Below the pieces are notes generated by a model. It saw only the letters and a list, made by a program, of their open reading frames with translations, ran no database searches and was not told where the DNA came from. A stretch of 64,000 nt of DNA from Cellulomonas gelida (lineage in GTDB: Bacteria > Actinomycetota > Actinomycetes > Actinomycetales > Cellulomonadaceae). The translations under genes were made by a program, and so were the position numbers. Position 1 is the stretch's first letter, and each line of letters opens with the position of its first letter. The stretch lies in NCBI RefSeq assembly GCF_006538725.1, contig NZ_BJLQ01000017.1:1-64000 (forward strand), read 5' to 3'. Of the stretch, positions 18,756 through 26,538 are shown one piece after another.

Positions 18756-19342
18756 CACGGCGACCTCGTGGCGGTCCAGTCGACGACGTCGAGCGGGACG
18801 GTCAGCACCGGGCGGTGCTGGTGGTGCGCGAGGTGGACCGCGACCGAGCCGTCGACGAGCTCGCGCAGCTTCGACCCCGGCCCGGGTGCGCGCGTGCCGA
18901 CGACGATCGCGGCGGCGTCCACCGCGCGCGCCAGGTGGGTCAGCGCACGGTCGGGCCGGCCCGCGAGGTAGTGCAGCACCCACGGCACTGCCGCAGACGC
19001 CGCGCTCGTCGGGGAGCTCGTCGGGATGCGCGTCGGCGCGCTCGTCGGGCCCAGGAGCTCCTCGACCCACGCGCGCAGGTCGGCCTCGACCGTGTCCCAC
19101 GTGTCGTCGACCCCGTCCGGGTCGACCGGCGCGTGCCGGACGGTCCCGTCCGGGTGCTCCTCGACGACGTACCGCCCCGTGTCGACGTACGCGAGGTGCA
19201 GCGTCCCGCCCACGGCGAGCGCCCAGCGCGCGGCGGTACGGACGACGAGCTCGGGCTGCCCGGGCACGACGCCGACGACCAGTGCGTGCGCGACGGGTTC
19301 GACGATGCGCTCGACGGCCGGCTGCGGCGCCGATCTGGTCAC
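18752..19342 (-). CDS. Universal-stress-protein (UspA) domain protein
   Basis: A 196-residue protein with UspA-fold elements: ALVVGVVPGQPELVVRTAARWA at the N-terminus (about 20-40), a late AAIVVGTRAPG and the final GSVAVHLAHHQHRPVLTVP strand, which resembles the nucleotide-binding G-x9-G-(S/T) region. GTG start at 19342 behind AAGGAGG. First gene of the operon with two crcB genes, suggesting a stress-linked role. The middle has a Pro/Thr/Ser insertion (about 115-130). Confidence 0.85.
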   Translation of the reverse strand: MTRSAPQPAVERIVEPVAHALVVGVVPGQPELVVRTAARWALAVGGTLHLAYVDTGRYVVEEHPDGTVRHAPVDPDGVDDTWDTVEADLRAWVEELLGPTSAPTRIPTSSPTSAASAAVPWVLHYLAGRPDRALTHLARAVDAAAIVVGTRAPGPGSKLRELVDGSVAVHLAHHQHRPVLTVPLDVVDWTATRSPW

Positions 19343-19588
19343 GGGAGCCTCCTTCGTCGTGGACGGCCGCCTGCCCACGGTCGTCACGGTCGGGCAGGAC
19401 GCATCGGCCGGGTGCGCACACCTCGCGGCGACCCGGGCGCGCCCTGCGGTAGCCGTCTGCTGGCTCAGCGTAGAACCACTCGACCGTGACGTCGGCGACC
19501 GCCGGCGGTCCCGCCACGACGTGCCCCTCGTGGCGCCAGGGGGCATGCTCGACGAAGGGGCCAGCTCCACGGCATCGGAGGCATCGGC

Positions 19589-20533
19589 ATGTGCACGAGC
19601 ATCAGGTTCTCGGACGGCACCCACCTCTACCTGGCGCGCAACCTGGACTGGACCACCGGGTACGGCGAGCGGGTGGTGGTGACACCGACGGGCTACGCGA
19701 CGCGGTCGCCGTTCGGCGCCGTGCCCGGCATCCAGCACGCCGTGATCGGGATGGGCATCGTCGAGGACGACACTCCGCTGTACTTCGACTGCGGGAACGA
19801 CGCAGGCCTGGCCGTGGCCGGTCTCAACTTCCCGGGGTACGCGACGTACGCGGACGGACCCGTGGAGGGTGCGACCAACGTCGCCGCGTTCGAGCTCCCG
19901 CTCTGGGTCGCCTCGCAGTTCACCTCCGTCGACGAGGTCGAGGCCGCGCTCGAGCACGTCGTCGTGGTCGACCGTCCGATCAACGAGAAGTACCCGAGCT
20001 CGCTGCTGCACTGGATCGTCGGCGACGCGACGCGCGCGATCGTCGTGGAGAGCACGAGCGAGGGCGTGCAGCTGTTCGACGACGACGTCGACGTCCTCGC
20101 GAACCAGCCCGGCTTCGCGTGGCACCACGAGAACCTGCGCAACTACCTCAACGTCTCACCCGACTTCCCCGAGCCGAGCGTGCTCGGCCGGGCGCACCTG
20201 AGCCCGTTCGGCTCGGGATCCCACATGCGAGGGATCCCCGGCGACTACTACTCGACGTCCCGGTTCGTGCGTGCCGCCTACGTGAATGCGCACTACCCGG
20301 ACAAGACGAGCGAGGAGGAGAACGTCAGCCGCGCCTTCCACACGTTGCAGCAGGTCGCGATGGTGGACGGCTGCGCGGCCATGGGCTCGGGCGAGTTCGA
20401 GACGACCATCTACACCGGGCTGTTCTCGTCGAGGACGACGACGTACTACTGGAACACCTACGACGACCCGGCGATCCGCAGCGTCGCGATGGCCGACAAC
20501 GCGCCCGACGGGACCGAGCTCGTCGTCGCCTAG
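19589..20533 (+). CDS. Choloylglycine hydrolase / penicillin V acylase family amidase
   Basis: A 314-residue N-terminal-nucleophile hydrolase. The initiator Met is followed directly by Cys2 (MCTSIRFSDG), the catalytic nucleophile exposed after Met removal. ARNLDWT supplies the conserved Arg/Asp pair, and the AGLNFPGY and EFETTIYTGLFSS segments match bile salt hydrolase/penicillin V acylase. It probably cleaves amide bonds of N-acyl amino acids or acyl-homoserine lactones; bile salts are unlikely in this organism but cannot be excluded. No signal peptide. Convergent with the TusA-like gene, overlapping by 4 bp. Confidence 0.9.
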   Translation: MCTSIRFSDGTHLYLARNLDWTTGYGERVVVTPTGYATRSPFGAVPGIQHAVIGMGIVEDDTPLYFDCGNDAGLAVAGLNFPGYATYADGPVEGATNVAAFELPLWVASQFTSVDEVEAALEHVVVVDRPINEKYPSSLLHWIVGDATRAIVVESTSEGVQLFDDDVDVLANQPGFAWHHENLRNYLNVSPDFPEPSVLGRAHLSPFGSGSHMRGIPGDYYSTSRFVRAAYVNAHYPDKTSEEENVSRAFHTLQQVAMVDGCAAMGSGEFETTIYTGLFSSRTTTYYWNTYDDPAIRSVAMADNAPDGTELVVA

Positions 20534-20814
20534 TCCTGCGGCGCGGCGCGGCGCCAGGGGTTGGCCGGGTCGGTCGCCGTGGGCGCCGCGACGACGCGCA
20601 CCGCGTAGGTCGGCACCTCGGTCCCGGCGACGGTGCCCAGGTACTCGTGGCCGGTCATGCGGCACCACACCGGCAGGTCGATCGGCGCGATCGGGTCGGA
20701 CGTGGACAGGTGCACGACAGTCCCCACCTCGAGCTCGGCGACCCGCGCGCGCAGCAGCACGAGCAGCCGCGCGCACCCGAGGTCACCCCCCTCGATCAGC
20801 ACAGGCTCCGGCAC
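20530..20814 (-). CDS. TusA-like sulfurtransferase-fold protein
   Basis: A 94-residue protein with the TusA two-layer fold pattern: GGDLGCARLLVLLRARVAEL followed by GTVVHLSTSDPIAPIDLPVWC and MTGHEYLG. TusA proteins carry persulfide sulfur on the Cys of a CPxP motif; here the first Cys is retained (GCARL) but Pro-x-Pro is not. Start GTG at 20814. The role in sulfur relay is therefore uncertain. Confidence 0.75.
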   Translation of the reverse strand: MPEPVLIEGGDLGCARLLVLLRARVAELEVGTVVHLSTSDPIAPIDLPVWCRMTGHEYLGTVAGTEVPTYAVRVVAAPTATDPANPWRRAAPQD

Positions 20815-20918
20815 CCGCCGATCGTGCCACGGTGCGCCGACGACGACGCACCGCCGCGAGCCGGACGATGCGCGCGATTCCGGCCACACCGGGCACCGTC
20901 GGATGCCATGATGCGCGG

Positions 20919-21716
20919 GTGCCCTCAGAGCTCCCGGCCTCGCCGCGCGACCGCCGAGCGCCCCTGGTCGTGGCAGTCGTCGGTGCGGTGCTCGTCCTGC
21001 TCGGGGCGTACCTCGTCGCTGCGGGCTGGCCATCGCGGGTCGGCTACCGGCAGGGCGAGTGGTTCGCCTACGGGACCGGATCCATGGTCGGGATCGCCGT
21101 GGAGGGCCCGTCCGCCGGGTTCGTGATCGGGATCGTGCTCGTCGCGCTGGGCACCGGGACGATCGGCGCGGTCGCCGGCTGGGCGCTGGGCCGGCACCCG
21201 GGCGCCCGTCGTGCGGTGGTGCAGGTCGGTCGAGCGACATCGGCGCTGTGGCGCAGGCACCGCGTGCTCGTCATCGTCGCGGTGGTCGGCGCGCTGCTGG
21301 CCGCGCTGGGCGCGCTGCTGCTCTCCGGCGCCGCCAGCACGACCAGCACGGCCAGCACGAGCCGACTCGTCGTCACCACCTCCCCGATGGGTCCGGCCTC
21401 CTGGTCCGACGAAGACGACGGGTACGACGACGGGTACGGGTACGACGACGTGTACGGGTACGACGACGGGTACGGGTACGACGACGGGTACCTGTACGAC
21501 GACGGCTGGTACGACCAGGGCGCGCAGCAGCCGGTCGAACAGGTCGGGGACGGGCTGGCGACCGCGCGGTTCGAGTCGGTCGACACAGGTGCGATGGCCG
21601 GCGGCGAGCAAGCCGCGGCGCCCGACGAGCGCGTCGCGGGGATGCTGCTCGGCGGGCTGGGTCTCGTGCTGCTCGGTGGGGTCGGCGGGTGGGCTCTCGC
21701 GCCACGACGTGGGTGA
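20919..21716 (+). CDS. Membrane protein with Tyr/Asp-rich tandem repeat
   Basis: A 265-residue protein of unknown family: three to four hydrophobic helices (about 14-33, 58-82, 110-130 and 243-260). An extracytoplasmic or cytoplasmic segment between helices 3 and 4 is made of DDGYGYDD-type repeats (about 166-196), encoded by tandem DNA units at about 21413-21505. Start GTG at 20919 with no obvious ribosome site. The repeat is highly acidic and tyrosine-rich, like low-complexity adhesive or phase-separating segments. Function unknown. Confidence 0.75.
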   Translation: MPSELPASPRDRRAPLVVAVVGAVLVLLGAYLVAAGWPSRVGYRQGEWFAYGTGSMVGIAVEGPSAGFVIGIVLVALGTGTIGAVAGWALGRHPGARRAVVQVGRATSALWRRHRVLVIVAVVGALLAALGALLLSGAASTTSTASTSRLVVTTSPMGPASWSDEDDGYDDGYGYDDVYGYDDGYGYDDGYLYDDGWYDQGAQQPVEQVGDGLATARFESVDTGAMAGGEQAAAPDERVAGMLLGGLGLVLLGGVGGWALAPRRG

Positions 21717-21749
21717 TGTGGTCCTCCCGAGAGGAGGCAGACTGGCGCC

Positions 21750-22706
21750 ATGACCACGCCTGCCGTCGGTGTCCTGCTGCCCCGTGACCTGCCCGCGGAC
21801 CAGGTGCTGCCGTTCGCCCGCCGCGCGGACGCGCTCGGGTTCGACGAGCTGTGGGTCGTGGAGGACCTGGGCTTCCGCGGCGGTGTGGCGCAGGCGGCGG
21901 CGGTGCTCGCGGCGACCGACCGGGTGCACGTCGGCATCGGGATCCTGCCGGCGGCGGTGCGCAACGTGGCGTTCGCGGCGATGGAGGCGGCGACGCTCGC
22001 GCAGCTGTTCCCGGGGCGCGTGACGTTCGGGATCGGCCACGGCATGCCGGGCTGGATGCGAGCGGTGGGCGCCTGGCCGGACCGCCCGCTGACGTTCCTC
22101 GGCGCGTACACGCAGGCGCTGCGCACGCTCCTGCGGGGCGGCACGGTGCACGACGACGAGCTCGGCGTGACCGGCGTCGCCCTCGAGAAGTCGTCCGTGC
22201 CCGACGTGGTCCCGGAGGTGCTGCTGGGCGTGCGCGGGCCGCGGTCGCTCGCGGTCGCGGGCCGGGTCGCGGACGGCACGATCCTCGCCGAGCCGACGAC
22301 ACCGCAGTACGTGAGCGGTGCGCTCGCGCAGATCGCGGCGCCCGGGCCGCACCGCGTGGTGGCGTACGGCGTCGCGGCGGTCGACGACGACGAGTCGGCC
22401 GCGCTGGCCGCCGCGCGCCCCGGGCTGATGTGGATCGGCGAACCGGACTGGGCGCCGCACCTCGTCGGGCTGCCGTTCGCCGACGACCTCGCGCGCCTGC
22501 GGGCGTCGAGCGCCGACGCGCACGCGTTCGCGGCGGCGCTGCCCGACGAGTGGGTCGCCGAGCTCGCGCTCGCGGGCACACCGGAGCAGGTCCGTGCGCG
22601 GCTGGCCGCGCTCGGGACGGTCGGTGCCACGTCGGTGGGCCTGACGCCGGTGGGCCCTGACCCGGTCGCCGCGCTCGACCAGCTCGCGCGCGTGGTGCAG
22701 GCGTGA
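21750..22706 (+). CDS. LLM-class flavin/F420-dependent oxidoreductase
   Basis: A 318-residue TIM-barrel oxidoreductase of the luciferase-like superfamily: start VGVLLPRDLPADQV, then GFDELWVVEDL, HVGIGILPA and ATLAQLFPGRVTFGIGHG, which match F420-dependent members common in actinobacteria. Ribosome site GAGAGGAGG lies upstream of the ATG at 21750. Substrate unknown. Followed 49 bp later by a metal exporter in the same direction. Confidence 0.9.
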   Translation: MTTPAVGVLLPRDLPADQVLPFARRADALGFDELWVVEDLGFRGGVAQAAAVLAATDRVHVGIGILPAAVRNVAFAAMEAATLAQLFPGRVTFGIGHGMPGWMRAVGAWPDRPLTFLGAYTQALRTLLRGGTVHDDELGVTGVALEKSSVPDVVPEVLLGVRGPRSLAVAGRVADGTILAEPTTPQYVSGALAQIAAPGPHRVVAYGVAAVDDDESAALAAARPGLMWIGEPDWAPHLVGLPFADDLARLRASSADAHAFAAALPDEWVAELALAGTPEQVRARLAALGTVGATSVGLTPVGPDPVAALDQLARVVQA

Positions 22707-22755
22707 CGGGCCCGACGGGCGTGCCGGGCGCGACCGGCGCGACGGACGGACCGCG

Positions 22756-23676
22756 ATGAGCCACGACCACCACCACGGCCACGGGCCGGACTCGGCGAAC
22801 CGCACGCGGCTGGCGGTCGCGTTCGGGATCACCGCCACGATCCTGGTCGCGCAGGCCGTCGGGGCGCTGCTGACGGGTTCGCTCGCGCTGCTCGTCGACA
22901 CCGCGCACATGCTCACCGACGCGGCCGGCCTCGCGATCGCGCTCGTCGCCGCGACGCTCGCGAGTCGCCCCCCGACCGCGCGGCGCACGTGGGGGTTCCG
23001 GCGTGCGGAGGTGCTCGCGGCGCTCGCGCAGTCGGCGGTGCTGCTCGCCGTGGGCGTGTACGTGCTGGTCGAGGGCGTGCAGCGGCTGTTCGAGCCACCG
23101 GACGTCCCCGCGCGCGAGCTCGTCGTGTTCGGCCTGATCGGCCTCGTGGGGAACGTCGTCGCGCTCGCGGTGCTCGCCGGCGGGCGCTCCTCGAGCATGA
23201 ACCTGCGCGCGGCGTTCCTCGAGGTGGTCAACGACGCGCTGGGCTCGGTGGGCGTGATCGTCGCGGCCGTCGTCATCGAGACGACAGGGTGGCAGCAGGC
23301 CGACGCGGTCGCGGGTCTGCTGATCGGCGCGCTGATCCTGCCCCGGGCGCTGAAGATCCTGCGCGAGGCCACGTCGGTGCTCCTGGAGACCACGCCCCCG
23401 GGCCTCGACCTGGACGACGTGCGCGAGCACCTGCTCGGCGTGGAGCACGTCGTCGACGTGCACGACCTGCACGCGTCGCTGATCGCGACCGGCCTGCCCG
23501 TGCTGTCCGCGCACGTGGTGGTCGACCAGGGCTGCTTCCAGACGGGTCACGTGCCGCGCATCCTCGACACGCTGCAGGAGTGCGTCGCGCACCACTTCGA
23601 CGTCTCCGTCGAGCACTCGACGTTCCAGATCGAGCCGGCCGCCCACGCCGCCCACGAGTCCCCGAGCCACCCCTGA
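22756..23676 (+). CDS. Cation diffusion facilitator (zinc/divalent metal exporter)
   Basis: A 306-residue CDF transporter with a His-rich cytoplasmic N-terminus (HDHHHGHGH), six hydrophobic helices and a C-terminal ferredoxin-like domain (about 215-295). Helix 2 has the metal-site residues His51 and Asp55 (DTAHMLTD). The helix 5 site reads Glu156-x3-Asp160 (EVVND) rather than the His-x3-Asp of ZitB. It exports Zn2+ or a related metal by proton antiport. ATG at 22756 behind a weak ribosome site. Confidence 0.93.
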   Translation: MSHDHHHGHGPDSANRTRLAVAFGITATILVAQAVGALLTGSLALLVDTAHMLTDAAGLAIALVAATLASRPPTARRTWGFRRAEVLAALAQSAVLLAVGVYVLVEGVQRLFEPPDVPARELVVFGLIGLVGNVVALAVLAGGRSSSMNLRAAFLEVVNDALGSVGVIVAAVVIETTGWQQADAVAGLLIGALILPRALKILREATSVLLETTPPGLDLDDVREHLLGVEHVVDVHDLHASLIATGLPVLSAHVVVDQGCFQTGHVPRILDTLQECVAHHFDVSVEHSTFQIEPAAHAAHESPSHP

Positions 23677-23766
23677 CCCAGCTCCGGCGCAAGGTCGTCA
23701 AGCCGCAAGGTCGTCAGCGAGAGCTCACGATCTGGCACTGATCCGACGACGTGACGCGGGAGCCCC

Positions 23767-24987
23767 TCAGGCGTGCGTGGAGCGGGTGCTGTCCTCGCGC
23801 GGGAGGCGCCACAGCGTGTAGAGCAGCGCGATCGTCGCCGTGACCACCAGCAGGGCCAGGCCGACCGTGTACGAGTGCGTGACCTCGTTGTACGTCGCAC
23901 CCAGGACGAGCGCCGGGAAGTAGCCGCCGAGGCCGCCCGCCGCCCCGACGACGCCCGACACCGCGCCGACGCGATCGGCGGGTGCCCGCCGGGCCACCCA
24001 CGCGAACACGCCACCGGCCCCGAGGCCCAGGAAGAACGCCATCGCGACGAACACGATGCCCGCGGGGATCTCGGGCTGGGGCTTGAGCGCCATGAGGACC
24101 GCCGCGACCGCGGCCCCCGCGAGCGAGACCAGCACGACGACCTTGGGGTGGGTCCGGTCGGACAGCACGCCACCGATGGGGCGGGCGATCACCGCGGCGA
24201 TCGCGAAGCCCGCGGTGCGCGTGCCGGCACCGGCCAGGTCGAAGTCGTACACGTCCTTGAGGTACGTGGGCAGGTAGGTCGAGAAGGCGACGAAGCCGCC
24301 GAACGTCACCGCGTACAGGAACGACATCTGCCAGGTGACCGTGAGCTTGGCGGCGGCCTTGAGCTTCGGCAGGACCGCCTGCGTGCTCGGCTTCCAGGCC
24401 GACGCGTCGCGGGCCAGCAGCCAGACGACGACACCGGTGACCGCGAGAGCCGCCGCGATGATCAGGTGTGCGGGGACGTACCCGAACCAGCTGACGAACC
24501 GGGGGGTGAAGAACGACGACAGCGCGGTGCCACCCATGCCGATGCCGAACATGCCGGTCGCGAACCCTCGTCGGGCCGGCTCGTACCAGGCGTTGACGAA
24601 CGGGATGCCCGCCGCGAAGGACGTGCCGGCGATGCCGAGGAAGAACGCGAACACCAGGAGCAGCGGGTACGACGCCTGGGTCCCGGCCCAGGCGACGAGC
24701 AGCACCGGCACCACCGAGAGGACGTTCAGGACCGCGAGCATGCGCCGACCGCCGAACCGGTCGGTCAGTGCTCCGACCGGGACCCGGCCCACGGCCCCGA
24801 CCAGCACGGGCGTCGCGATGAGCAGCGACTTCTGGGGCGCGGACAGGGACAGCTCGTCCGTGTAGCGCACGGCCAGCGGCCCGATCAGGTTCCAGGCCCA
24901 GAACGTGATGGCGAACGTCCAGGTGGCCAGGGCCAGGTTCAGGGCGCGCCCCGTCGTGGCCGGTGCGCTCGTCGTCGAGGCGCTCAT
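23767..24987 (-). CDS. narK: NarK-type nitrate/nitrite transporter (MFS)
   Basis: A 406-residue major facilitator of the NarK/NNP family with 12 hydrophobic helices. Family signatures include the loop RVPVGALTDRFGGRR and the nitrate-signature-like Gly-rich segment FFLGIAGTSFAAGIPF. It imports nitrate and/or exports nitrite for the adjacent reductase. It follows narI by 34 bp on the same strand, so it is probably the last gene of the nar operon. Confidence 0.95.
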   Translation of the reverse strand: MSASTTSAPATTGRALNLALATWTFAITFWAWNLIGPLAVRYTDELSLSAPQKSLLIATPVLVGAVGRVPVGALTDRFGGRRMLAVLNVLSVVPVLLVAWAGTQASYPLLLVFAFFLGIAGTSFAAGIPFVNAWYEPARRGFATGMFGIGMGGTALSSFFTPRFVSWFGYVPAHLIIAAALAVTGVVVWLLARDASAWKPSTQAVLPKLKAAAKLTVTWQMSFLYAVTFGGFVAFSTYLPTYLKDVYDFDLAGAGTRTAGFAIAAVIARPIGGVLSDRTHPKVVVLVSLAGAAVAAVLMALKPQPEIPAGIVFVAMAFFLGLGAGGVFAWVARRAPADRVGAVSGVVGAAGGLGGYFPALVLGATYNEVTHSYTVGLALLVVTATIALLYTLWRLPREDSTRSTHA

Positions 24988-25021
24988 GGTTCTCCCCTGC
25001 AGGAACGGTGGATGAAGGCCG

Positions 25022-25768
25022 TCAGCGGTCGCGGTCGCGCGTGCCGACGGGGTCCCAGCCGCGCCGCGGCGCGGAGGCTCCCGGGGTCGGCCGGCGGTCG
25101 CGGCTGCGGTAGACGACGTACGGGCGGAACAGGTAGTGCAGGGGTGCGGTGAACGCGTGCACGAGCCGGCTGAACGGGAACAGCGTGATCAGGCCCAGCC
25201 CGAGCAGCACGTGCAGGTGGAACTGGAGCGGCGCCGCGGCCATGGCGTCCACGTCGGGCCGCAGCGTGAACAGCGACCGGAACCATGGCGAGACGGACTC
25301 GCGGTAGTTGTGCGAGTCGTGGCCCTGGCTGAACGCGATCACGGTCGTCGCGAGCCCGGTGACGATCGCTGTGGTCAGCACGGCGTACATGAGCTTGTCG
25401 TTCTTCGTCGTCGCCATGAAGACCGGTCCCGTGCGGCGGCGGCGCACGATGAGGATGACGATCCCGGCGAGCGTGCCGATGCCCGCGATCGTGCCGATGC
25501 CGAGCGCGCCCGCGTGGTACATCCCCTCGGTGATGCCCACGGCGTCCGTCCAGGACTCCGGGATCAGCAGCCCGACGACGTGCCCGACGATCACGAACAG
25601 CAGCCCGAAGTGGAACAGCGGCGACCCGATCCGCAGCAGCTTCGACTCGTACAGCTGCGACGAGCGCGTGGTCCAGCCGAACTGGTCGTAGCGGTACCGC
25701 CAGACGAGGCCGCCGACGAACGTCACGACGACGAGGTACGGCAGCACCCCCCACAGCACGACGTCCAT
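25022..25768 (-). CDS. narI: Respiratory nitrate reductase gamma subunit (cytochrome b)
   Basis: A 248-residue membrane diheme cytochrome b that takes electrons from menaquinol to NarH. Five hydrophobic helices. Heme-ligand histidines are expected in the HFGLLFVIVGHVVGLL and LQFHLHVLLGLG segments. The ATG shares one base with the narJ stop (TGATG). The C-terminal about 25 residues are polar and Arg/Pro-rich. Confidence 0.96.
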   Translation of the reverse strand: MDVVLWGVLPYLVVVTFVGGLVWRYRYDQFGWTTRSSQLYESKLLRIGSPLFHFGLLFVIVGHVVGLLIPESWTDAVGITEGMYHAGALGIGTIAGIGTLAGIVILIVRRRRTGPVFMATTKNDKLMYAVLTTAIVTGLATTVIAFSQGHDSHNYRESVSPWFRSLFTLRPDVDAMAAAPLQFHLHVLLGLGLITLFPFSRLVHAFTAPLHYLFRPYVVYRSRDRRPTPGASAPRRGWDPVGTRDRDR

Positions 25769-26538
25769 CAGGCACTCCCGTCGAAGGTTCCGTAGCCGGC
25801 GGTTCCGTAGCCGGCGAGCGGCAGCAGGCGTGGGTCGGCCGAGTCGAGGCCGACGGACTCGCTCGGCGGGCCCGCGGCGGCCATGGCGTGCACGGCAGCC
25901 TTGTCCTTGGGCGACTCGCCGGGCAGCGTCGCGCAGACCGCCTCGAGCACGCCCGCGTACGGCGGCGACGACTCGATCAGGGCGAACCGCGTGAGCTCGA
26001 GGCTCGCGCGGTACTCCTGCAGCAGCGCCGCGCCGTCGTCGGGGTCCGCGAGCGCCGAGTACTCCAGCACGAGCGGCAGGTGGTCCGGCAGCTCGCCGTG
26101 GGTGTCCACCAGGAACCCGCTCGCGCGGTACCGCTCCTTGAACGCCGCGAGCACCTCCCCGCGCCGGCGGGTGTCGCCGTCGGTCCAGTACGACAGGTAC
26201 AGCGCCTGCTTGCGCGACAGGTCGAACAGGTGCACGTAGTCGGTCTGCAGGACGTCGAGCGGCGTCGCCGCGGCGTGGTCGAGGAACGTGCGCAGGCCCT
26301 CCCGCGCGCGGCCCGCAGGCAGCTCGTCGACCGCGGCCGCGAGCAGCGGGAGCCGTTCGACGAGCGCCTCGTCGGGGTAGCCCAGGCACCACGACGCCGC
26401 CTGGTGCACGACGCGCGTCGTCGCCGTCGCGCTCGGCGGGCGCGACGAGGACGGGCTCGCCGGCCGCGACGACGGGCTCGTCGTGCGGGCGTCCGACGAC
26501 GTGCTCGTCCGACGACGGTCCGGACGCAGCCGCCTCAC
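25768..26538 (-). CDS. narJ: Nitrate reductase molybdenum cofactor assembly chaperone
   Basis: A 256-residue NarJ chaperone, needed for insertion of Mo-bis-MGD and Fe-S centres into NarGH before membrane attachment by NarI. The family core is QAASWCLGYPDE... VQTDYVHLFDLSRKQALYLSYW (about 45-120). The GTG start at 26538 overlaps the narH stop (GTGA). The first about 40 residues are Ser/Arg/Pro-rich and not part of the family, so a later start is possible. The tail has an AGYGTAGYGT duplication. Confidence 0.93.
   Translation of the reverse strand: MRRLRPDRRRTSTSSDARTTSPSSRPASPSSSRPPSATATTRVVHQAASWCLGYPDEALVERLPLLAAAVDELPAGRAREGLRTFLDHAAATPLDVLQTDYVHLFDLSRKQALYLSYWTDGDTRRRGEVLAAFKERYRASGFLVDTHGELPDHLPLVLEYSALADPDDGAALLQEYRASLELTRFALIESSPPYAGVLEAVCATLPGESPKDKAAVHAMAAAGPPSESVGLDSADPRLLPLAGYGTAGYGTFDGSA

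Noticed and set aside
19343-19588. Fluoride riboswitch upstream of the crcB operon
   Set aside because: The conserved core elements were not found in the 246-bp gap.
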